64,000 nucleotides of DNA from Listeria swaminathanii (GCF_014229645.1 NZ_JAATOD010000001.1:1302001-1366000); one strand, 5' to 3'; numbered from the stretch's first letter, positions 20,732 through 30,582 are shown. Translations and numbers: made by a program. Notes: generated by a model from the sequence alone, not told the origin.

Positions 20732-21871
20732 TTATTTCACCACTTTATTTAGATTTTCAATAATTTCTTGCAGTTTTTGTATAAAAATTTTCGCTTCAGA
20801 TAAACGGTTTTCAAAAGATAAACTCACACGCACTGCGCCAGTTGCTTCTTCGTCCGTTACTCCCATCGCTTTTAATGTGCTGCTTGCTAGTTTTTGCTTA
20901 GATGAACAAGCACTCGTTGTAGAAATGTAAATCTCTTCTTTTTCTAAGGCATGGACAAGGATTTCGCCGCGATGCCCTTTTGCTGAAAAACAAACGATAT
21001 GCGGTGCCGCAACACTTTGTTTCGTATGAACTGTCATGTCAGGCATTTGAGCAATTTCCGTTAGTAAATAATCGCGAATCGCGATTAGTTCTGGTTTTTT
21101 CGGCTCATTTTCTAGCGTCAGTCTTAATGCTTTTGCAAGCGCAACACTTCCCGCCAGATTTTCCGTTCCACTACGATAGCCCATTTCCTGACCACCACCA
21201 AGAATTTCCGGATGCAAATGTACATTTTTCCGTTTAAAAAGCACGCCGGTTCCGCGTAAAGCATGAAATTTATGCCCGGAAAAAGTCAGTAAATCAATCG
21301 CAGCTGCATCGAGCTTGAGCGGAATCTTCCCAATGCCTTGAACGAAATCGACATGAAAGAAAGTTTGTTCACGGCGCGCGAGAATTTCGCCAATTTCTTG
21401 CAGCGGCTGGATACTTCCGACTTCATTATTCACACCCATAATCGACACTAAAATTGTTTCATCCGTGAGCGCAGCTTTTAACGCATCTAGCTTAATTACG
21501 CCATTTTTATCTACTTGCAAATACGTTACAGAAAAACCAGTTTGTTCGAGTTCTTCCATTACAGTACGCACAGACGGATGTTCGATGCTAGAAGTAATAA
21601 TATGTTTCCCACGATTTTGGTAACTATAGGCAATCCCTTTAATCGCTAAATTATTCCCTTCCGTTCCACCAGATGTAAAAATAATTTCTTCTGGTAAGGC
21701 GTCCAGCATTGTCGCGATTTGTTTCCTTGAAGTATCAAGCAGCTCTTTCGACTTAGCACCAAAACGATGAAGCGAAGAAGGGTTCGCAAAATAATTACTT
21801 GCTACTTTTGTATATGTTTCAAGTACGGCAGCATTCGGTTTCGTTGTCGCACTATTATCGAAATAAATCAT
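20732..21871 (-). CDS. Cysteine desulfurase (NifZ/IscS type)
   Basis: 379-aa PLP enzyme moving sulfur from cysteine to a protein persulfide. PLP lysine in SGHKFHALRGTG (about residues 200-211) and catalytic cysteine in TTSACSSKQ near residue 325, in a short loop. Immediately upstream of thiI; in B. subtilis the equivalent NifZ-ThiI pair is dedicated to tRNA 4-thiouridine, so I infer that role rather than general Fe-S assembly. Terminates at the thiI hairpin. Confidence 0.92.
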   Translation of the reverse strand: MIYFDNSATTKPNAAVLETYTKVASNYFANPSSLHRFGAKSKELLDTSRKQIATMLDALPEEIIFTSGGTEGNNLAIKGIAYSYQNRGKHIITSSIEHPSVRTVMEELEQTGFSVTYLQVDKNGVIKLDALKAALTDETILVSIMGVNNEVGSIQPLQEIGEILARREQTFFHVDFVQGIGKIPLKLDAAAIDLLTFSGHKFHALRGTGVLFKRKNVHLHPEILGGGQEMGYRSGTENLAGSVALAKALRLTLENEPKKPELIAIRDYLLTEIAQMPDMTVHTKQSVAAPHIVCFSAKGHRGEILVHALEKEEIYISTTSACSSKQKLASSTLKAMGVTDEEATGAVRVSLSFENRLSEAKIFIQKLQEIIENLNKVVK

Positions 21872-21949
21872 AAAAACTACATTCTCCTCCCCAATATTCC
21901 ACTCTCCATTTTATCATAATTCCGATACTTTCCAACTACTATTTTCATA

Positions 21950-21992
21950 AAAAAACAGGATTCCTATTATTATAATAGAAATACCTGCTTTT
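21950..21992 (-). terminator. Terminator after ezrA
   Basis: Imperfect hairpin with CAGG/CCTG base and CTATTA/TAATAG upper arms; minus strand ends in seven T. Confidence 0.75.
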
Positions 21993-21998
21993 ACGATT

Positions 21999-23714
21999 TT
22001 ATTCGATATCATCAACGCTTACTTGTGAACTATAAGCTTTTTCTACTTTTTTAAAAGCACCCGTCTCGACTTTTTCTAAGGCCGTTACTGCAATTTCAAG
22101 TGCTTTTTTATACTGATAATCGTTGTAGAAATGGTTTTCTGCTTGCACTAGCTCGTCTGCCAGTTCTTTGTTACGCAACCGGTAACGATTCGCATATTGG
22201 ATAACATGCTCGACTAGGCGCACATTTTCCATCATTTCTTCCGCTTTTTCCGTTAAATGGATTAAATCTTCTTCCGCAATGCGCCAATCCTGGCTCACAG
22301 CTTTCATATTCAACGGTTTTTCTTCTAAACGTTTCTCCAGCGTATCAATAGATTCACCCATATGTTCCCGAAGCGATAAGTACTCTTCTGGAAGACCTGG
22401 CAAACGTTCTCGTTCCATTTTGCGATCGAGTGTGACAATCGCGCGGCGCATCCGCTCAGCATCATCACGTGCTTCTAATTCATCTTTGCGAAGTGAACGT
22501 AATTCCTCTGCAAAATTATCTTGTTCAGCACTAATCGTAATAAGCGATGCATCAATTTCTTTTAACGTATCTTGGGCAGCCGAGTAAGCAATCTCCCCAC
22601 TAGCAATTAACGTAGTAAGTTGCTCGAAGTTTTCTTTTGCTTCACTTAATTTAGCGCTTGTTTTCAAATAAATTGCTAAATCATCTTCCGCAACATGATA
22701 CGTCTGTTTTACTTCTGTAATTTGTTCCGCAAGTGCATCTGAAACCAAATTTTGGCGTTGCAACTTATCGGAAGTCGGGCTATGATTTTCTTTCACGAAA
22801 TGACGCGCTTCCGCTTCATGTTCTAGCGTATCATAAAACAATTCGATTTCATTATGTAATTCCTCTATTCCTTGTTCAGCTTCATCCAGATCAAGGTTAA
22901 TTACATTTCGTTTCATTTTATCAATTTGATTTTTCATTCGAGCAATTTCTTTATCCAATTCCATTTGTGCTAAATAATAACCTTTTCGCACCATTTCTTC
23001 ATAACCAGCTCGAAGTTTATTCATTTCTTCTGGCAAAATGGTATCCGTTTCATGCAATAAGGACGGAATTCGTTCCATTTGGGCATCGATAACTTGCATT
23101 TCTTTTTGAACGACGATAACGATTTCGCGTGCTTCTAAATGATCACCTTGATCCGTTAATAAATCATAGTTATTCAAGCTTTCTGAAAGGTCCGTTAGTT
23201 TCGCTTCAACATAAGGTAGTGTATCCCCTAGTTTAAATCCTCTAGTTAAAACTTCCCGGCGAAGCTCCGCAAATTTTTCTTTTGTCGCGCGGCTTTCTTT
23301 GGCATTTTTCTCTTCACTAATAAGTAATTCTTTTAGTCCACCGAGAATTTGATCCATTTGTTTTTCAATTACAACGAGCATTTGCTCAATATCATTTTCG
23401 GCGTATGTAGCAGAACGGAATTTATAACGGTCTGTGTTCATCTCTGCTTCTAATAATACTTCTTCTAAATCAGGAAATAATCTTGTTTCAATTTCATCCC
23501 AGGACGAACGCCATGATTCAAAAAGCGCCTCTGTCTGACCTGTCAGCTTTAATTTTTTCACTTTTGAAAGTTCATCAATAACCGGCCGCTCTCTGAGTTT
23601 AATCTTTTTCTCTTCTAACTCGTTTATTCTTTGGTAATGTTTTCTTTTTAATATGTAGCCTGCACCAATGACTGCAATTACTACGATAATAAAGCCGATT
23701 AACATGTAGTACAT
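21999..23714 (-). CDS. ezrA: Septation ring regulator EzrA
   Basis: 571-aa membrane-anchored negative regulator of FtsZ ring assembly. One N-terminal helix (about 3-23) is followed by a long charged, almost entirely helical coiled-coil cytoplasmic part, matching the family's spectrin-like repeats. Start at ATG 23714 with GGGAGG 7 nt upstream; sixteen further codons could be read in frame but lack a site. Monocistronic with its own terminator; lies next to thiI-iscS as in B. subtilis. Confidence 0.95.
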   Translation of the reverse strand: MYYMLIGFIIVVIAVIGAGYILKRKHYQRINELEEKKIKLRERPVIDELSKVKKLKLTGQTEALFESWRSSWDEIETRLFPDLEEVLLEAEMNTDRYKFRSATYAENDIEQMLVVIEKQMDQILGGLKELLISEEKNAKESRATKEKFAELRREVLTRGFKLGDTLPYVEAKLTDLSESLNNYDLLTDQGDHLEAREIVIVVQKEMQVIDAQMERIPSLLHETDTILPEEMNKLRAGYEEMVRKGYYLAQMELDKEIARMKNQIDKMKRNVINLDLDEAEQGIEELHNEIELFYDTLEHEAEARHFVKENHSPTSDKLQRQNLVSDALAEQITEVKQTYHVAEDDLAIYLKTSAKLSEAKENFEQLTTLIASGEIAYSAAQDTLKEIDASLITISAEQDNFAEELRSLRKDELEARDDAERMRRAIVTLDRKMERERLPGLPEEYLSLREHMGESIDTLEKRLEEKPLNMKAVSQDWRIAEEDLIHLTEKAEEMMENVRLVEHVIQYANRYRLRNKELADELVQAENHFYNDYQYKKALEIAVTALEKVETGAFKKVEKAYSSQVSVDDIE

Positions 23715-23961
23715 CCAAAATCCTCCCATCAACGTTAACTTGTGAAAGAAAAACAGCCACACTCGTGCTGCTCATACATTTTTTCAATTATGTACATCTT
23801 TCCATATGTAGTATATTTTTTTCCTCATTTTCAGTTCATTATACACATCTTTTATTTTACCACGATTTCCCTAGAATTACTTGCGTTTAGCGAAATTTTT
23901 TTTGGAGCAAGTGAAATCTACTCTATCCTGAAACAAATTTCCCGAAATCCCTTGCCGTTCA

Positions 23962-23970
23962 TGCTATACT
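23962..23970 (+). promoter_or_regulatory. Extended -10 promoter for the GAF reductase gene
   Basis: TG-C-TATACT 36 nt before the start; no clear -35. Confidence 0.5.
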
Positions 23971-24006
23971 AAAGACATTATTTGAAAAGAAATGTGGGGA
24001 TAAAAA

Positions 24007-24507
24007 ATGATTGAAATCCAAAAAATGACTGGTACAAAAGAAGAAAATTACGCGCTTGCTTTAAAACAAGTACAAGCGATGATTGCTGGCGAACCGAATG
24101 TAATTGCTAATTTGAGCAATGTTTCTTCTATATTAAATCAAGCACTTTCTGATATTAATTGGGTTGGGTTTTATTTACTCGAAAAAGAAACAAATCAATT
24201 AGTACTCGGCCCCTTCCAAGGACTTCCTGCCTGCATTCGCATTCCACTTGGTAAAGGTGTATGTGGCTCTGCTGCCGCTGACCAAAAAACTTATCTAATA
24301 GAAAACGTTCATGACTTCCCTGGCCATATCGCTTGTGACGCGGCTTCTAATTCAGAAATCGTTCTACCAATCGTGAAAAATGGGCAGTTGCTCGGTGTCC
24401 TTGATATCGATAGTCCAAGCTTTAACCGTTTCGATGAAGTAGATCAATTATGGCTAGAAAAAATCCGTGATGCGATTACGCTTGAAATACCTAATGAAAT
24501 CAATTGA
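24007..24507 (+). CDS. Free methionine-R-sulfoxide reductase (GAF domain, YtsP type)
   Basis: 166-aa single GAF-domain enzyme that repairs free methionine-R-sulfoxide. The three conserved cysteines of the family are present: PACIRIP, GVCGSAA and HIACDAAS. Also WVGFYLL and VLDIDSP, usual for this group. Start has GGGGATA 5 nt upstream. Its TGA stop lies inside the -35 hexamer of the rpsD promoter. Confidence 0.92.
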   Translation: MIEIQKMTGTKEENYALALKQVQAMIAGEPNVIANLSNVSSILNQALSDINWVGFYLLEKETNQLVLGPFQGLPACIRIPLGKGVCGSAAADQKTYLIENVHDFPGHIACDAASNSEIVLPIVKNGQLLGVLDIDSPSFNRFDEVDQLWLEKIRDAITLEIPNEIN

Positions 24508-24533
24508 CAAGCGACCAGTAACTATACTATACT
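24504..24533 (+). promoter_or_regulatory. rpsD promoter overlapping the upstream stop codon
   Basis: TTGACA (24504-24509), 18-nt spacer, TATACT (24528-24533). The TGA of the preceding gene is 24505-24507, within the -35. Confidence 0.75.
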
Positions 24534-24539
24534 GGAAGA

Positions 24540-24710
24540 TGTGTAAAATGCAGCTTGAGTAAAATGAATGAGTGTGTTGTTTACCCCCAGATTTAATTCT
24601 GTGGTATATCGCGTAACCGGCGGCTGCTATGGTGATGGTATATGAAGGTAAACTGCCCTGATTAGGTTTTACGTCACGTTTGTTTTATACCAAAAACAAA
24701 TAAAAGGAGG
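24540..24710 (+). promoter_or_regulatory. rpsD leader, probable S4 autoregulatory RNA
   Basis: About 180 nt of untranslated leader between promoter and rpsD, unusually GC-rich in its middle. Pairing segments include GTTTACC (around 24576) with GGTAAAC (around 24644) and CAGA/TCTG nearby. In B. subtilis, S4 binds the rpsD leader and represses translation; position and length fit, but I have not modelled the fold. Confidence 0.6.
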
Positions 24711-24718
24711 AGTCTCTT

Positions 24719-25321
24719 ATGGCTCGTTATACAGGTCCAAGCTGGAAAGTTTCCCGTCGTTTAGGAATTTCACTTTCTGGAACAGGTAAAGAATTAGAGC
24801 GTCGTCCGTATGCTCCAGGTCAACACGGCCCAACTCAACGTAAAAAAATCTCAGAATATGGTTTGCAACAAGCTGAAAAGCAAAAATTGCGTCATATGTA
24901 CGGATTAACTGAACGTCAATTCAAAAACACGTTCAACAAAGCTGGTAAATTACAAGGTAAACATGGTGAGAACTTCATGATCTTACTAGAACAACGCCTT
25001 GATAACATCGTTTACCGTCTTGGTCTTGCTCGCACTCGTCGTGCAGCTCGTCAACTAGTAAACCATGGCCACATCACTGTAGATGGCAAACGCGTAGATA
25101 TCCCTTCTTACCAAGTTTCTGTTGGTCAAGTGATTTCTGTTCGTGAAAAATCTGCTAAAAACTCTGCAATCGCTGAAAGCTTAGAAGTTTCAAGCTTCGT
25201 GCCTGAATACGTAACTTTCGATGCAGAAAAACTTACTGGTTCACTTAACCGTCTTCCAGAACGTTCTGAACTTGCTGCTGAAATCAACGAAGCATTTATC
25301 GTAGAATTCTACAGCCGTTAA
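24719..25321 (+). CDS. rpsD: 30S ribosomal protein S4
   Basis: 200-aa primary 16S rRNA-binding protein, nucleating 30S assembly. Start behind AAAGGAGGAG. S4 RNA-binding domain around 92-155 ([23 protein letters not shown]). The protein has no cysteine, so it is the zinc-free form, as in B. subtilis. Stands alone in the genome context rather than in the alpha operon, the Bacillales arrangement, with its own promoter, leader and terminator. Confidence 0.98.
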   Translation: MARYTGPSWKVSRRLGISLSGTGKELERRPYAPGQHGPTQRKKISEYGLQQAEKQKLRHMYGLTERQFKNTFNKAGKLQGKHGENFMILLEQRLDNIVYRLGLARTRRAARQLVNHGHITVDGKRVDIPSYQVSVGQVISVREKSAKNSAIAESLEVSSFVPEYVTFDAEKLTGSLNRLPERSELAAEINEAFIVEFYSR

Positions 25322-25334
25322 TTAGAACTAAAAG

Positions 25335-25376
25335 CCTTACAATTCATGACTTCGGTCGTGGTTGTAAGGTTTTTTT
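25335..25376 (+). terminator. rpsD terminator
   Basis: CCTTACAA / TTGTAAGG outer stem, CATGAC-TTCG-GTCGTG inner stem with a UUCG loop, then seven T. Confidence 0.93.
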
Positions 25377-25382
25377 ATGCAC

Positions 25383-25416
25383 AAAAAAGCACTCGCCTTA
25401 AAAACGAGTGCTTTTC
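25383..25416. terminator. tyrS terminator
   Basis: AAAAGCACTCG and CGAGTGCTTTT arms; the A-run on the plus strand supplies T on the minus strand, used by tyrS. Confidence 0.9.
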
Positions 25417-25419
25417 TTC

Positions 25420-26679
25420 TTATTTATAAGAAACTAAGAAATATTTTTTCTTCCCGCGTCTTACAATCGTAAATTTATTTTCAATCCGATCACTTGCATC
25501 CATGATTTTTTCTAGATTTTGTTGACGTTCACCGTTAATGTAGATAGCTCCATTGCCCACGTCTTCCCGCGCTTGACGTTTCGAAGGCTCAATTCCAAGA
25601 GTTACTAACCAATCCACTAAGTTAACTTCCGCTTCCTCTGCTACAAAAGTCGGAACATCTTTGAAGCCTTGTTCGATTTCATCCGCAGTAAGTGCTTTTA
25701 CATCCCCACTAAATAATGCTTTTGAAATTTTGAGTGCTTGCTCTAAAGCTTCTTCACTATGCACAAATTTGGTCATTTCTGCAGCTAATGTTTTTTGAGC
25801 TGCTCGCAAATGAGGTTCTGTTTCCACTTGTTTCGCTAATTCAGCAATTTCCGCTTCTGTTAAGAACGTAAAGTATTTCAAGTATTTCACGACATCACGA
25901 TCATCGGTGTTAATCCAAAATTGGTAAAACTCATACGGCGTCGTTTTTTCAGGGTTTAACCAAATCGCGCCACCCTCTGATTTACCAAATTTCGTTCCAT
26001 CCGCTTTTGTTAAAAGTGGAATCGTTAAACCGAACGCCTTCGCATTTTCGCCTTGTTTTTTACGAATTAAGTCTAGCCCAGCTGTAATATTCCCCCACTG
26101 ATCACTACCACCAATTTGCAGACGACAATCATTAAATTCATATAAGTGATTAAAGTCCATCGCTTGTAAAATTTGGTAAGCAAACTCCGTAAAGGAAATC
26201 CCTACTTCTAAACGACTAGCAACGATATCTTTAGAAAGCATCGTGTTTACATTGAATTCTTTTCCGTAATCACGTAAGAAATCAAGAATACTTACATCTT
26301 TCGTCCAGTCATAGTTGTTTACCATGCTCGCTGCGGAATCACCTTCAAAATCAAAAATCTTCCCAAGCTGTACGCGTAAACTTTCTACGTTTTTACTAAT
26401 TTGCTCCATTGATTGTAGTTGACGCTCTTCTTTTTTACCACTAGGGTCCCCAATTGTGCCTGTCGCTCCACCAACTAAAATAATTGGACGGTGCCCAGCA
26501 TTTTGGAAACGACGTAAAATCATAAACGGAATTAAATGACCAATATGCATCGAATCTCCCGATGGATCAATCCCGCAGTATAAAGAAATTTGTTTTTCTT
26601 CCACCCATTTACGTAAACCTTCTTCATCTGTTTGTTGGTAAATGGCTCCGCGCCACTCTAACTCATCAATAATATTCAT
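25420..26679 (-). CDS. tyrS: Tyrosyl-tRNA synthetase
   Basis: 419-aa class I synthetase. HIGH motif as HIGH at residues 45-48 (GDSMHIGHLI), KMSKS-type loop as KFGKS near residue 230, and a C-terminal S4-like RNA-binding domain (about 350-415). Start at ATG 26679 with AAAGGAGA about 9 nt upstream; in-frame upstream Mets lie in the leader terminator tail. Expression is controlled by the adjoining T-box. Confidence 0.96.
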   Translation of the reverse strand: MNIIDELEWRGAIYQQTDEEGLRKWVEEKQISLYCGIDPSGDSMHIGHLIPFMILRRFQNAGHRPIILVGGATGTIGDPSGKKEERQLQSMEQISKNVESLRVQLGKIFDFEGDSAASMVNNYDWTKDVSILDFLRDYGKEFNVNTMLSKDIVASRLEVGISFTEFAYQILQAMDFNHLYEFNDCRLQIGGSDQWGNITAGLDLIRKKQGENAKAFGLTIPLLTKADGTKFGKSEGGAIWLNPEKTTPYEFYQFWINTDDRDVVKYLKYFTFLTEAEIAELAKQVETEPHLRAAQKTLAAEMTKFVHSEEALEQALKISKALFSGDVKALTADEIEQGFKDVPTFVAEEAEVNLVDWLVTLGIEPSKRQAREDVGNGAIYINGERQQNLEKIMDASDRIENKFTIVRRGKKKYFLVSYK

Positions 26680-26710
26680 TTCAATCATTCTCCTTTTATT
26701 TTTGGACATA

Positions 26711-26968
26711 AAAAACGCCCCTCCGCCAAAAATTTAGCGAAGGGACGTATTAATTAACGTGGTACCACCCTACTTTTAGGAATAAATCCTACTTCAAAGA
26801 ATAACGGCTCAACACCGGCCGCACCATTATCCTGTGCAGCGTGACTCCGGGATGTAATTCGTCCACTCATCTCTACTAGTTTCCACCAACCACTAGCTCT
26901 CTAAGAAAAAGAATAAGCAACTACTTCGTCCGTTCATAGTCATTTTCGTTATGAAAAGTATACATACA
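26711..26968 (-). promoter_or_regulatory. T-box riboswitch of tyrS
   Basis: Minus-strand leader with all T-box landmarks: Stem I with GAGAGCTAGTGGTTGG, a probable specifier TAC (26856-26854, in GAATTACATC), the 14-nt T-box AGGGTGGTACCACG (26771-26758), and a terminator pairing ACGTCCCTTCGC with GGCGGAGGGGCGT plus six T (26711-26748). UGGU in the T-box pairs with an ACCA tRNA end. Uncharged tRNA-Tyr should stabilise the antiterminator. Confidence 0.93.
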
Positions 26969-26998
26969 TTTATAACATACCGTCAAAAATGATGTCAA
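26969..26998 (-). promoter_or_regulatory. tyrS promoter
   Basis: Minus-strand TTGACA (26998-26993), 18-nt spacer, TATAAA (26974-26969), just past the ccpA stop. Confidence 0.75.
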
Positions 26999-27003
26999 CT
27001 CTT

Positions 27004-28008
27004 TTATTTTTCTTTCGTTGTTCCACGTAGTTTTTCGCTATGTGGTAAGATTACTGTTTTTTCGTCTACTTCTTCGCTTGTCATTAATTTAGTCAGCAAG
27101 CGCATGGCTACTGCACCAATATCATATAAAGGTTGCACGATAGTAGAAAGTTGCGGACGTGACATCAAAGTTAATTTTGTATTATTGCTTGTCATCACTT
27201 CTAATTCTTCTGGAACTTTAATCCCAGCATCCAGTGCCGCATTCAAAATACCAATAGCTAATTCATCATCCGCTACTACTACAGCATTTGGTTTTTTAGC
27301 TAAGGCACTTAATTCTGCCCAAACTTTTACGCCTGCATTGTAGTTGTATTTTGCTTCGATAATGTAATCTTCCTGGTAAGCAATGCCAGCTTCTTCTAAC
27401 GCTTCTCTATAACCAGCCAATTTCATTTCGCGGTTAACTGGCTCATTTAGAGAACCACTTACAAATGCGATTTGCTTATGACCATTTGCTACAAAACGTT
27501 GCACTGCTTCTTTAGTTGCTTGTTTGTAATCGATATTAACAGAAGCTAATTTGTTTTCCATATCAACTGCTCCAGCTAAAACGACTGGTGCAGGAGAACG
27601 GTCAAATTCTTCTTGTAATTGTGCTGAAATACGTTCGCCCATGTAAATAATACCGTCCACTTGTTTGCCAAGAAGCGTGTTTAGTACTTGAAGTTCTTTA
27701 TCCTCATTTTCGTCCGAGTTGCTAAGGATAATGTTGTATTTGTACATCGTTGCAATATCTTCAATCCCACGTGCAAGCTCTGCATAAAACACGTTAGAAA
27801 TATCTGGAATAATTACGCCAACCGTCGTTGTACGTTTGCTCGCTAGACCTCTAGCTACAGCGTTAGGACGATAACCTAATTGATTAATAACATCCAATAC
27901 TTTTTTTCGTGTTACTGGTTTAACATTCGGATTGCCATTCACTACCCGAGATACCGTTGCCATAGAAACGTTCGCTTCACGTGCAACATCATAAATTGTT
28001 ACATTCAT
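27004..28008 (-). CDS. ccpA: Catabolite control protein A
   Basis: 334-aa LacI-family regulator that binds cre sites with HPr-Ser46-P. N-terminal HTH and hinge ([20 protein letters not shown] at 4-23; hinge ending NAVARGL) and periplasmic-binding-like core. Start has GGAGAG 9 nt upstream. Downstream of aroA and upstream of tyrS, as in B. subtilis (aroA-ccpA). A cre-like site lies 50 nt upstream. Confidence 0.96.
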   Translation of the reverse strand: MNVTIYDVAREANVSMATVSRVVNGNPNVKPVTRKKVLDVINQLGYRPNAVARGLASKRTTTVGVIIPDISNVFYAELARGIEDIATMYKYNIILSNSDENEDKELQVLNTLLGKQVDGIIYMGERISAQLQEEFDRSPAPVVLAGAVDMENKLASVNIDYKQATKEAVQRFVANGHKQIAFVSGSLNEPVNREMKLAGYREALEEAGIAYQEDYIIEAKYNYNAGVKVWAELSALAKKPNAVVVADDELAIGILNAALDAGIKVPEELEVMTSNNTKLTLMSRPQLSTIVQPLYDIGAVAMRLLTKLMTSEEVDEKTVILPHSEKLRGTTKEK

Positions 28009-28057
28009 CCCTATTCACTCTCCATATTCATTATTTTAACGGCTCTACTTACACCAT

Positions 28058-28071
28058 TGTAAACGGAAACA
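28058..28071. promoter_or_regulatory. cre-like site upstream of ccpA
   Basis: TGTAAACGGAAACA matches the pattern TGWNANCGNTNNCA with one mismatch. Overlaps a TTTACA that may be the -35 of ccpA. Suggests autoregulation; sequence evidence only. Confidence 0.45.
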
Positions 28072-28213
28072 AACTAGCCTTCCTTTAATAATACGATAAG
28101 TTTTTTCGATATGCAATTGTTTTCACTCTTTATTTTCATTTATTTTCATATCAAAACGGCATTATTTCTAGACATTATATACCATTACCATATCAGTGGT
28201 TTTCTCCAAAATA

Positions 28214-28239
28214 AAAAACCTTGGAATCCCAAGGTTTTT
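28214..28239. terminator. Terminator after aroA
   Basis: AAAAACCTTGG, 4-nt loop, CCAAGGTTTTT; closes aroA on the minus strand. Confidence 0.9.
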
Positions 28240-28245
28240 CACTTA

Positions 28246-29331
28246 TTATTTAATTTTATGCGGAACCAAATTACTTGCTAAAATCGCATTCCAGAACTCT
28301 TCAAATTCAGGAATATCCATTTGTTGCGCAGAATCAGATAAGGCAACAGCTGGATCTGGATGAACTTCCGCCATAACGCCGTCTGCTTCAATTGCTAAAG
28401 CAGCTTTTGCACATGGAAGTAATAGATCTTTTCGACCAGTAGAATGCGTTACGTCAACCATAACTGGTAAATGCGTTTCTTTCTTCAAAATTGGAACAGC
28501 AGAAATATCTAATGTGTTTCTTGTAGCTTTTTCGTAAGTACGAATACCACGTTCACATAGAATAATTTTGCCATTTCCTTGTGACATAATATATTCAGCA
28601 GCACCGATGAATTCTTCAATTGTAGCAGATAAGCCACGTTTTAGAAGAATCGGTTTGTCGACACGACCGGCCGCTTTTAGTAATTCGAAGTTTTGCATGT
28701 TTCTTGCACCAATTTGAATAACATCGACATAATCAAGTGCTACTTCAATATCAGCTGGTGTAACGATTTCGCTAATAACGCCTAAACCGTATTCATCAGA
28801 AACACGTTTTAAGATTTTGAGTCCTTCTAAACCTAATCCTTGGAAGTCATATGGGCTAGTACGAGGTTTAAATGCCCCACCGCGAATAAGTTTTAAGCCT
28901 TTTGCTTTAATAGATTCAGCGACAGCAGCAACTTGTTCGTAAGATTCAACCGAACACGGGCCGAAAACAAATACTGGTTCGCCGTTTCCGATTGGTAAGC
29001 CTTTAACAGTAACAATCGTATCTTCTTTTTTATTTTTTCTAGAAACGAGTAATGCTTTAGAGTGATCATCTTCTTGAAGTTCTAATCCCGCTTTAAAAAT
29101 TTCTTTAAATAATTTTTGAACCGTACTATCTTCAAAAGGTCCTTCATTTGCTGCAAGAATCGTGTTAAGCATTTCTCTTTCACGCAATGGATCAAAACGA
29201 AGAGAACCTTGTGTTCCTTTGATTTTGCCAATTTCTTGTACCAAATTTGCGCGTTTGCTAATTAATTCCAGCAAATCAATATTTAATTGATCCACCTGTG
29301 TTCTAAGTTCCTCTAAATTTGTATTAACCAT
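28246..29331 (-). CDS. aroA: Bifunctional chorismate mutase / DAHP synthase
   Basis: 361-aa fusion: AroQ-type chorismate mutase helix bundle (1-90) joined to a type I-beta 3-deoxy-7-phosphoheptulonate synthase (about 105-355). Synthase motifs: [19 protein letters not shown], and [10 protein letters not shown]. It starts the shikimate pathway and the mutase domain gives feedback by chorismate/prephenate in Bacillus. Start has GGTGGAAG about 5 nt upstream. Separated from ccpA by a terminator. Confidence 0.95.
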   Translation of the reverse strand: MVNTNLEELRTQVDQLNIDLLELISKRANLVQEIGKIKGTQGSLRFDPLREREMLNTILAANEGPFEDSTVQKLFKEIFKAGLELQEDDHSKALLVSRKNKKEDTIVTVKGLPIGNGEPVFVFGPCSVESYEQVAAVAESIKAKGLKLIRGGAFKPRTSPYDFQGLGLEGLKILKRVSDEYGLGVISEIVTPADIEVALDYVDVIQIGARNMQNFELLKAAGRVDKPILLKRGLSATIEEFIGAAEYIMSQGNGKIILCERGIRTYEKATRNTLDISAVPILKKETHLPVMVDVTHSTGRKDLLLPCAKAALAIEADGVMAEVHPDPAVALSDSAQQMDIPEFEEFWNAILASNLVPHKIK

Positions 29332-29514
29332 TTTACTTCCACCCTTCTAAAAAATCTGCTCCAAGATTATGTTTCATTATAGAGGAAAACAGATAGTTTG
29401 TCACGAATCCACTTTTATACTTAATCGCTTTTAAGCATTAAAGTGAATAATGTAAAACTAATGTTAACACGTTTTGAAATAAATTACAAGCAGATAATTG
29501 CTTTTTCTCCTAAT

Positions 29515-29543
29515 AAAAAAACAGCCCCGCAAGGCTGTTTTTT
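29515..29543 (-). terminator. Terminator after ytxH-like gene
   Basis: AAAAAACAGCC, 6-nt loop, GGCTGTTTTTT. Confidence 0.93.
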
Positions 29544-29552
29544 AAACTTACT

Positions 29553-30077
29553 TTATTTTACTTCTTTTTTAGCATCGGAAGCAATTTTTTTCGCTTCGTC
29601 TTTGCCTTCATCTACTGCTTTTTTTGCTTCATTTTTCGCTTTGTCTGCTGCTTTTTCTACATCATCTGCAGCGTCTTTTACTTCACTTTTTACTGCTTCT
29701 GCCGCTTTTTTAGCAGCTTCTTGGTTTTCTTCTTTATTTTGTGAAACGACTTCTTTCACTGCTTTGCTTTGTTTAGAAACTGTATCAGCTAATTTACCTG
29801 ATTTATCTTTTACTACGTCTACGAATCCACCAGCGGAATCAACTAATTTATCTTTAGTTCCTTTGGCAACACCACTGATTTCGATACCTTTTTCATAAGC
29901 AACGTCTTTCCATTGGTTGCCTTTTTCTTTAATTGTATCTACTTGTGTATTTAAGTCTTCACGTAGTTCTTTACCTGATTTAGGGGCAAATAGTAGTGCT
30001 GCGGCTGAACCAACGATTGCACCAATTAAACCACCGATTAGAAAATCTTTTGTATTAATACCATCTTTTTCTGCCAT
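29553..30077 (-). CDS. ytxH: YtxH-family stress protein
   Basis: 174 aa. Residues 10-45 form the YtxH domain with one glycine/alanine-rich membrane segment (IGGLIGAIVGSAAALLFAP), then a long Ala/Lys/Asp/Glu-rich tail (about 45-174) predicted as amphipathic helix with irregular 11-mer periodicity, similar to LEA-like proteins. Start at ATG 30077 with GGAGGG 7 nt upstream. Second gene of a pair behind a sigma-B type promoter; the Bacillus relatives are general-stress proteins. Molecular function unknown. Confidence 0.85.
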   Translation of the reverse strand: MAEKDGINTKDFLIGGLIGAIVGSAAALLFAPKSGKELREDLNTQVDTIKEKGNQWKDVAYEKGIEISGVAKGTKDKLVDSAGGFVDVVKDKSGKLADTVSKQSKAVKEVVSQNKEENQEAAKKAAEAVKSEVKDAADDVEKAADKAKNEAKKAVDEGKDEAKKIASDAKKEVK

Positions 30078-30098
30078 GTTAAATCCCTCCAAATTATA

Positions 30099-30554
30099 TT
30101 AGAAATTAGATTGTTCTGCCGCTTCTTTTGCGGCTTCTTTCGCTGCTTTATTCGCTTTCATTTTTTCTCTAAAAGAAAGAATTGAATTGCTAATTGAGAC
30201 AGCTTGAGAAATCTTCGCTTCATTTTGTTCTACCTTGTTTGTTGCGAGTGTTGCTAGTTCGCGAACAGATTGACTTAATCCTAGTAAAGAAGTCCCAATG
30301 TCACCAACTGCATCAAAAACTGGATCCACTTTCGCTACTTTGCCATTTACATCTTCTAGAAGTGTATTGGTCTTATCAAGCAATTTTTGTGATTGCCCTG
30401 TAATCCCTTGTACTTCTACTGTTATTTTTTCTAACGACTTAGCTACCTCATCCATTGTTTGGGACGTTGATTTTAACGTTTTTCCCAAATAGATGGCAAT
30501 AACTAAAAGCGCAATTGCGGCAATGAGCGCAGCAATATACAAGATTACTATCAT
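30099..30554 (-). CDS. ytxG: DUF948 / YtxG-family membrane stress protein
   Basis: 151 aa with one N-terminal membrane helix (about 3-23) and a helical, probably coiled-coil, remainder with regular hydrophobic spacing (e.g. VAKSLEKITVEVQGITGQ). C-terminus is Lys/Ala rich. Start behind GGAGGTG. 21 nt before ytxH. Like ytxH, it belongs to the general stress set in Bacillus; no catalytic motif. Confidence 0.85.
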   Translation of the reverse strand: MIVILYIAALIAAIALLVIAIYLGKTLKSTSQTMDEVAKSLEKITVEVQGITGQSQKLLDKTNTLLEDVNGKVAKVDPVFDAVGDIGTSLLGLSQSVRELATLATNKVEQNEAKISQAVSISNSILSFREKMKANKAAKEAAKEAAEQSNF

Positions 30555-30582
30555 CTATCCACACCTCCATATTCTTTTTTCT

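Noticed and set aside
29443..29898. Open plus-strand frame of 151 codons opposite the ytxH-like gene
   Set aside because: Ser/Ala/Phe-rich translation is the mirror of the Lys/Ala/Glu repeats on the other strand; no ribosome binding site.
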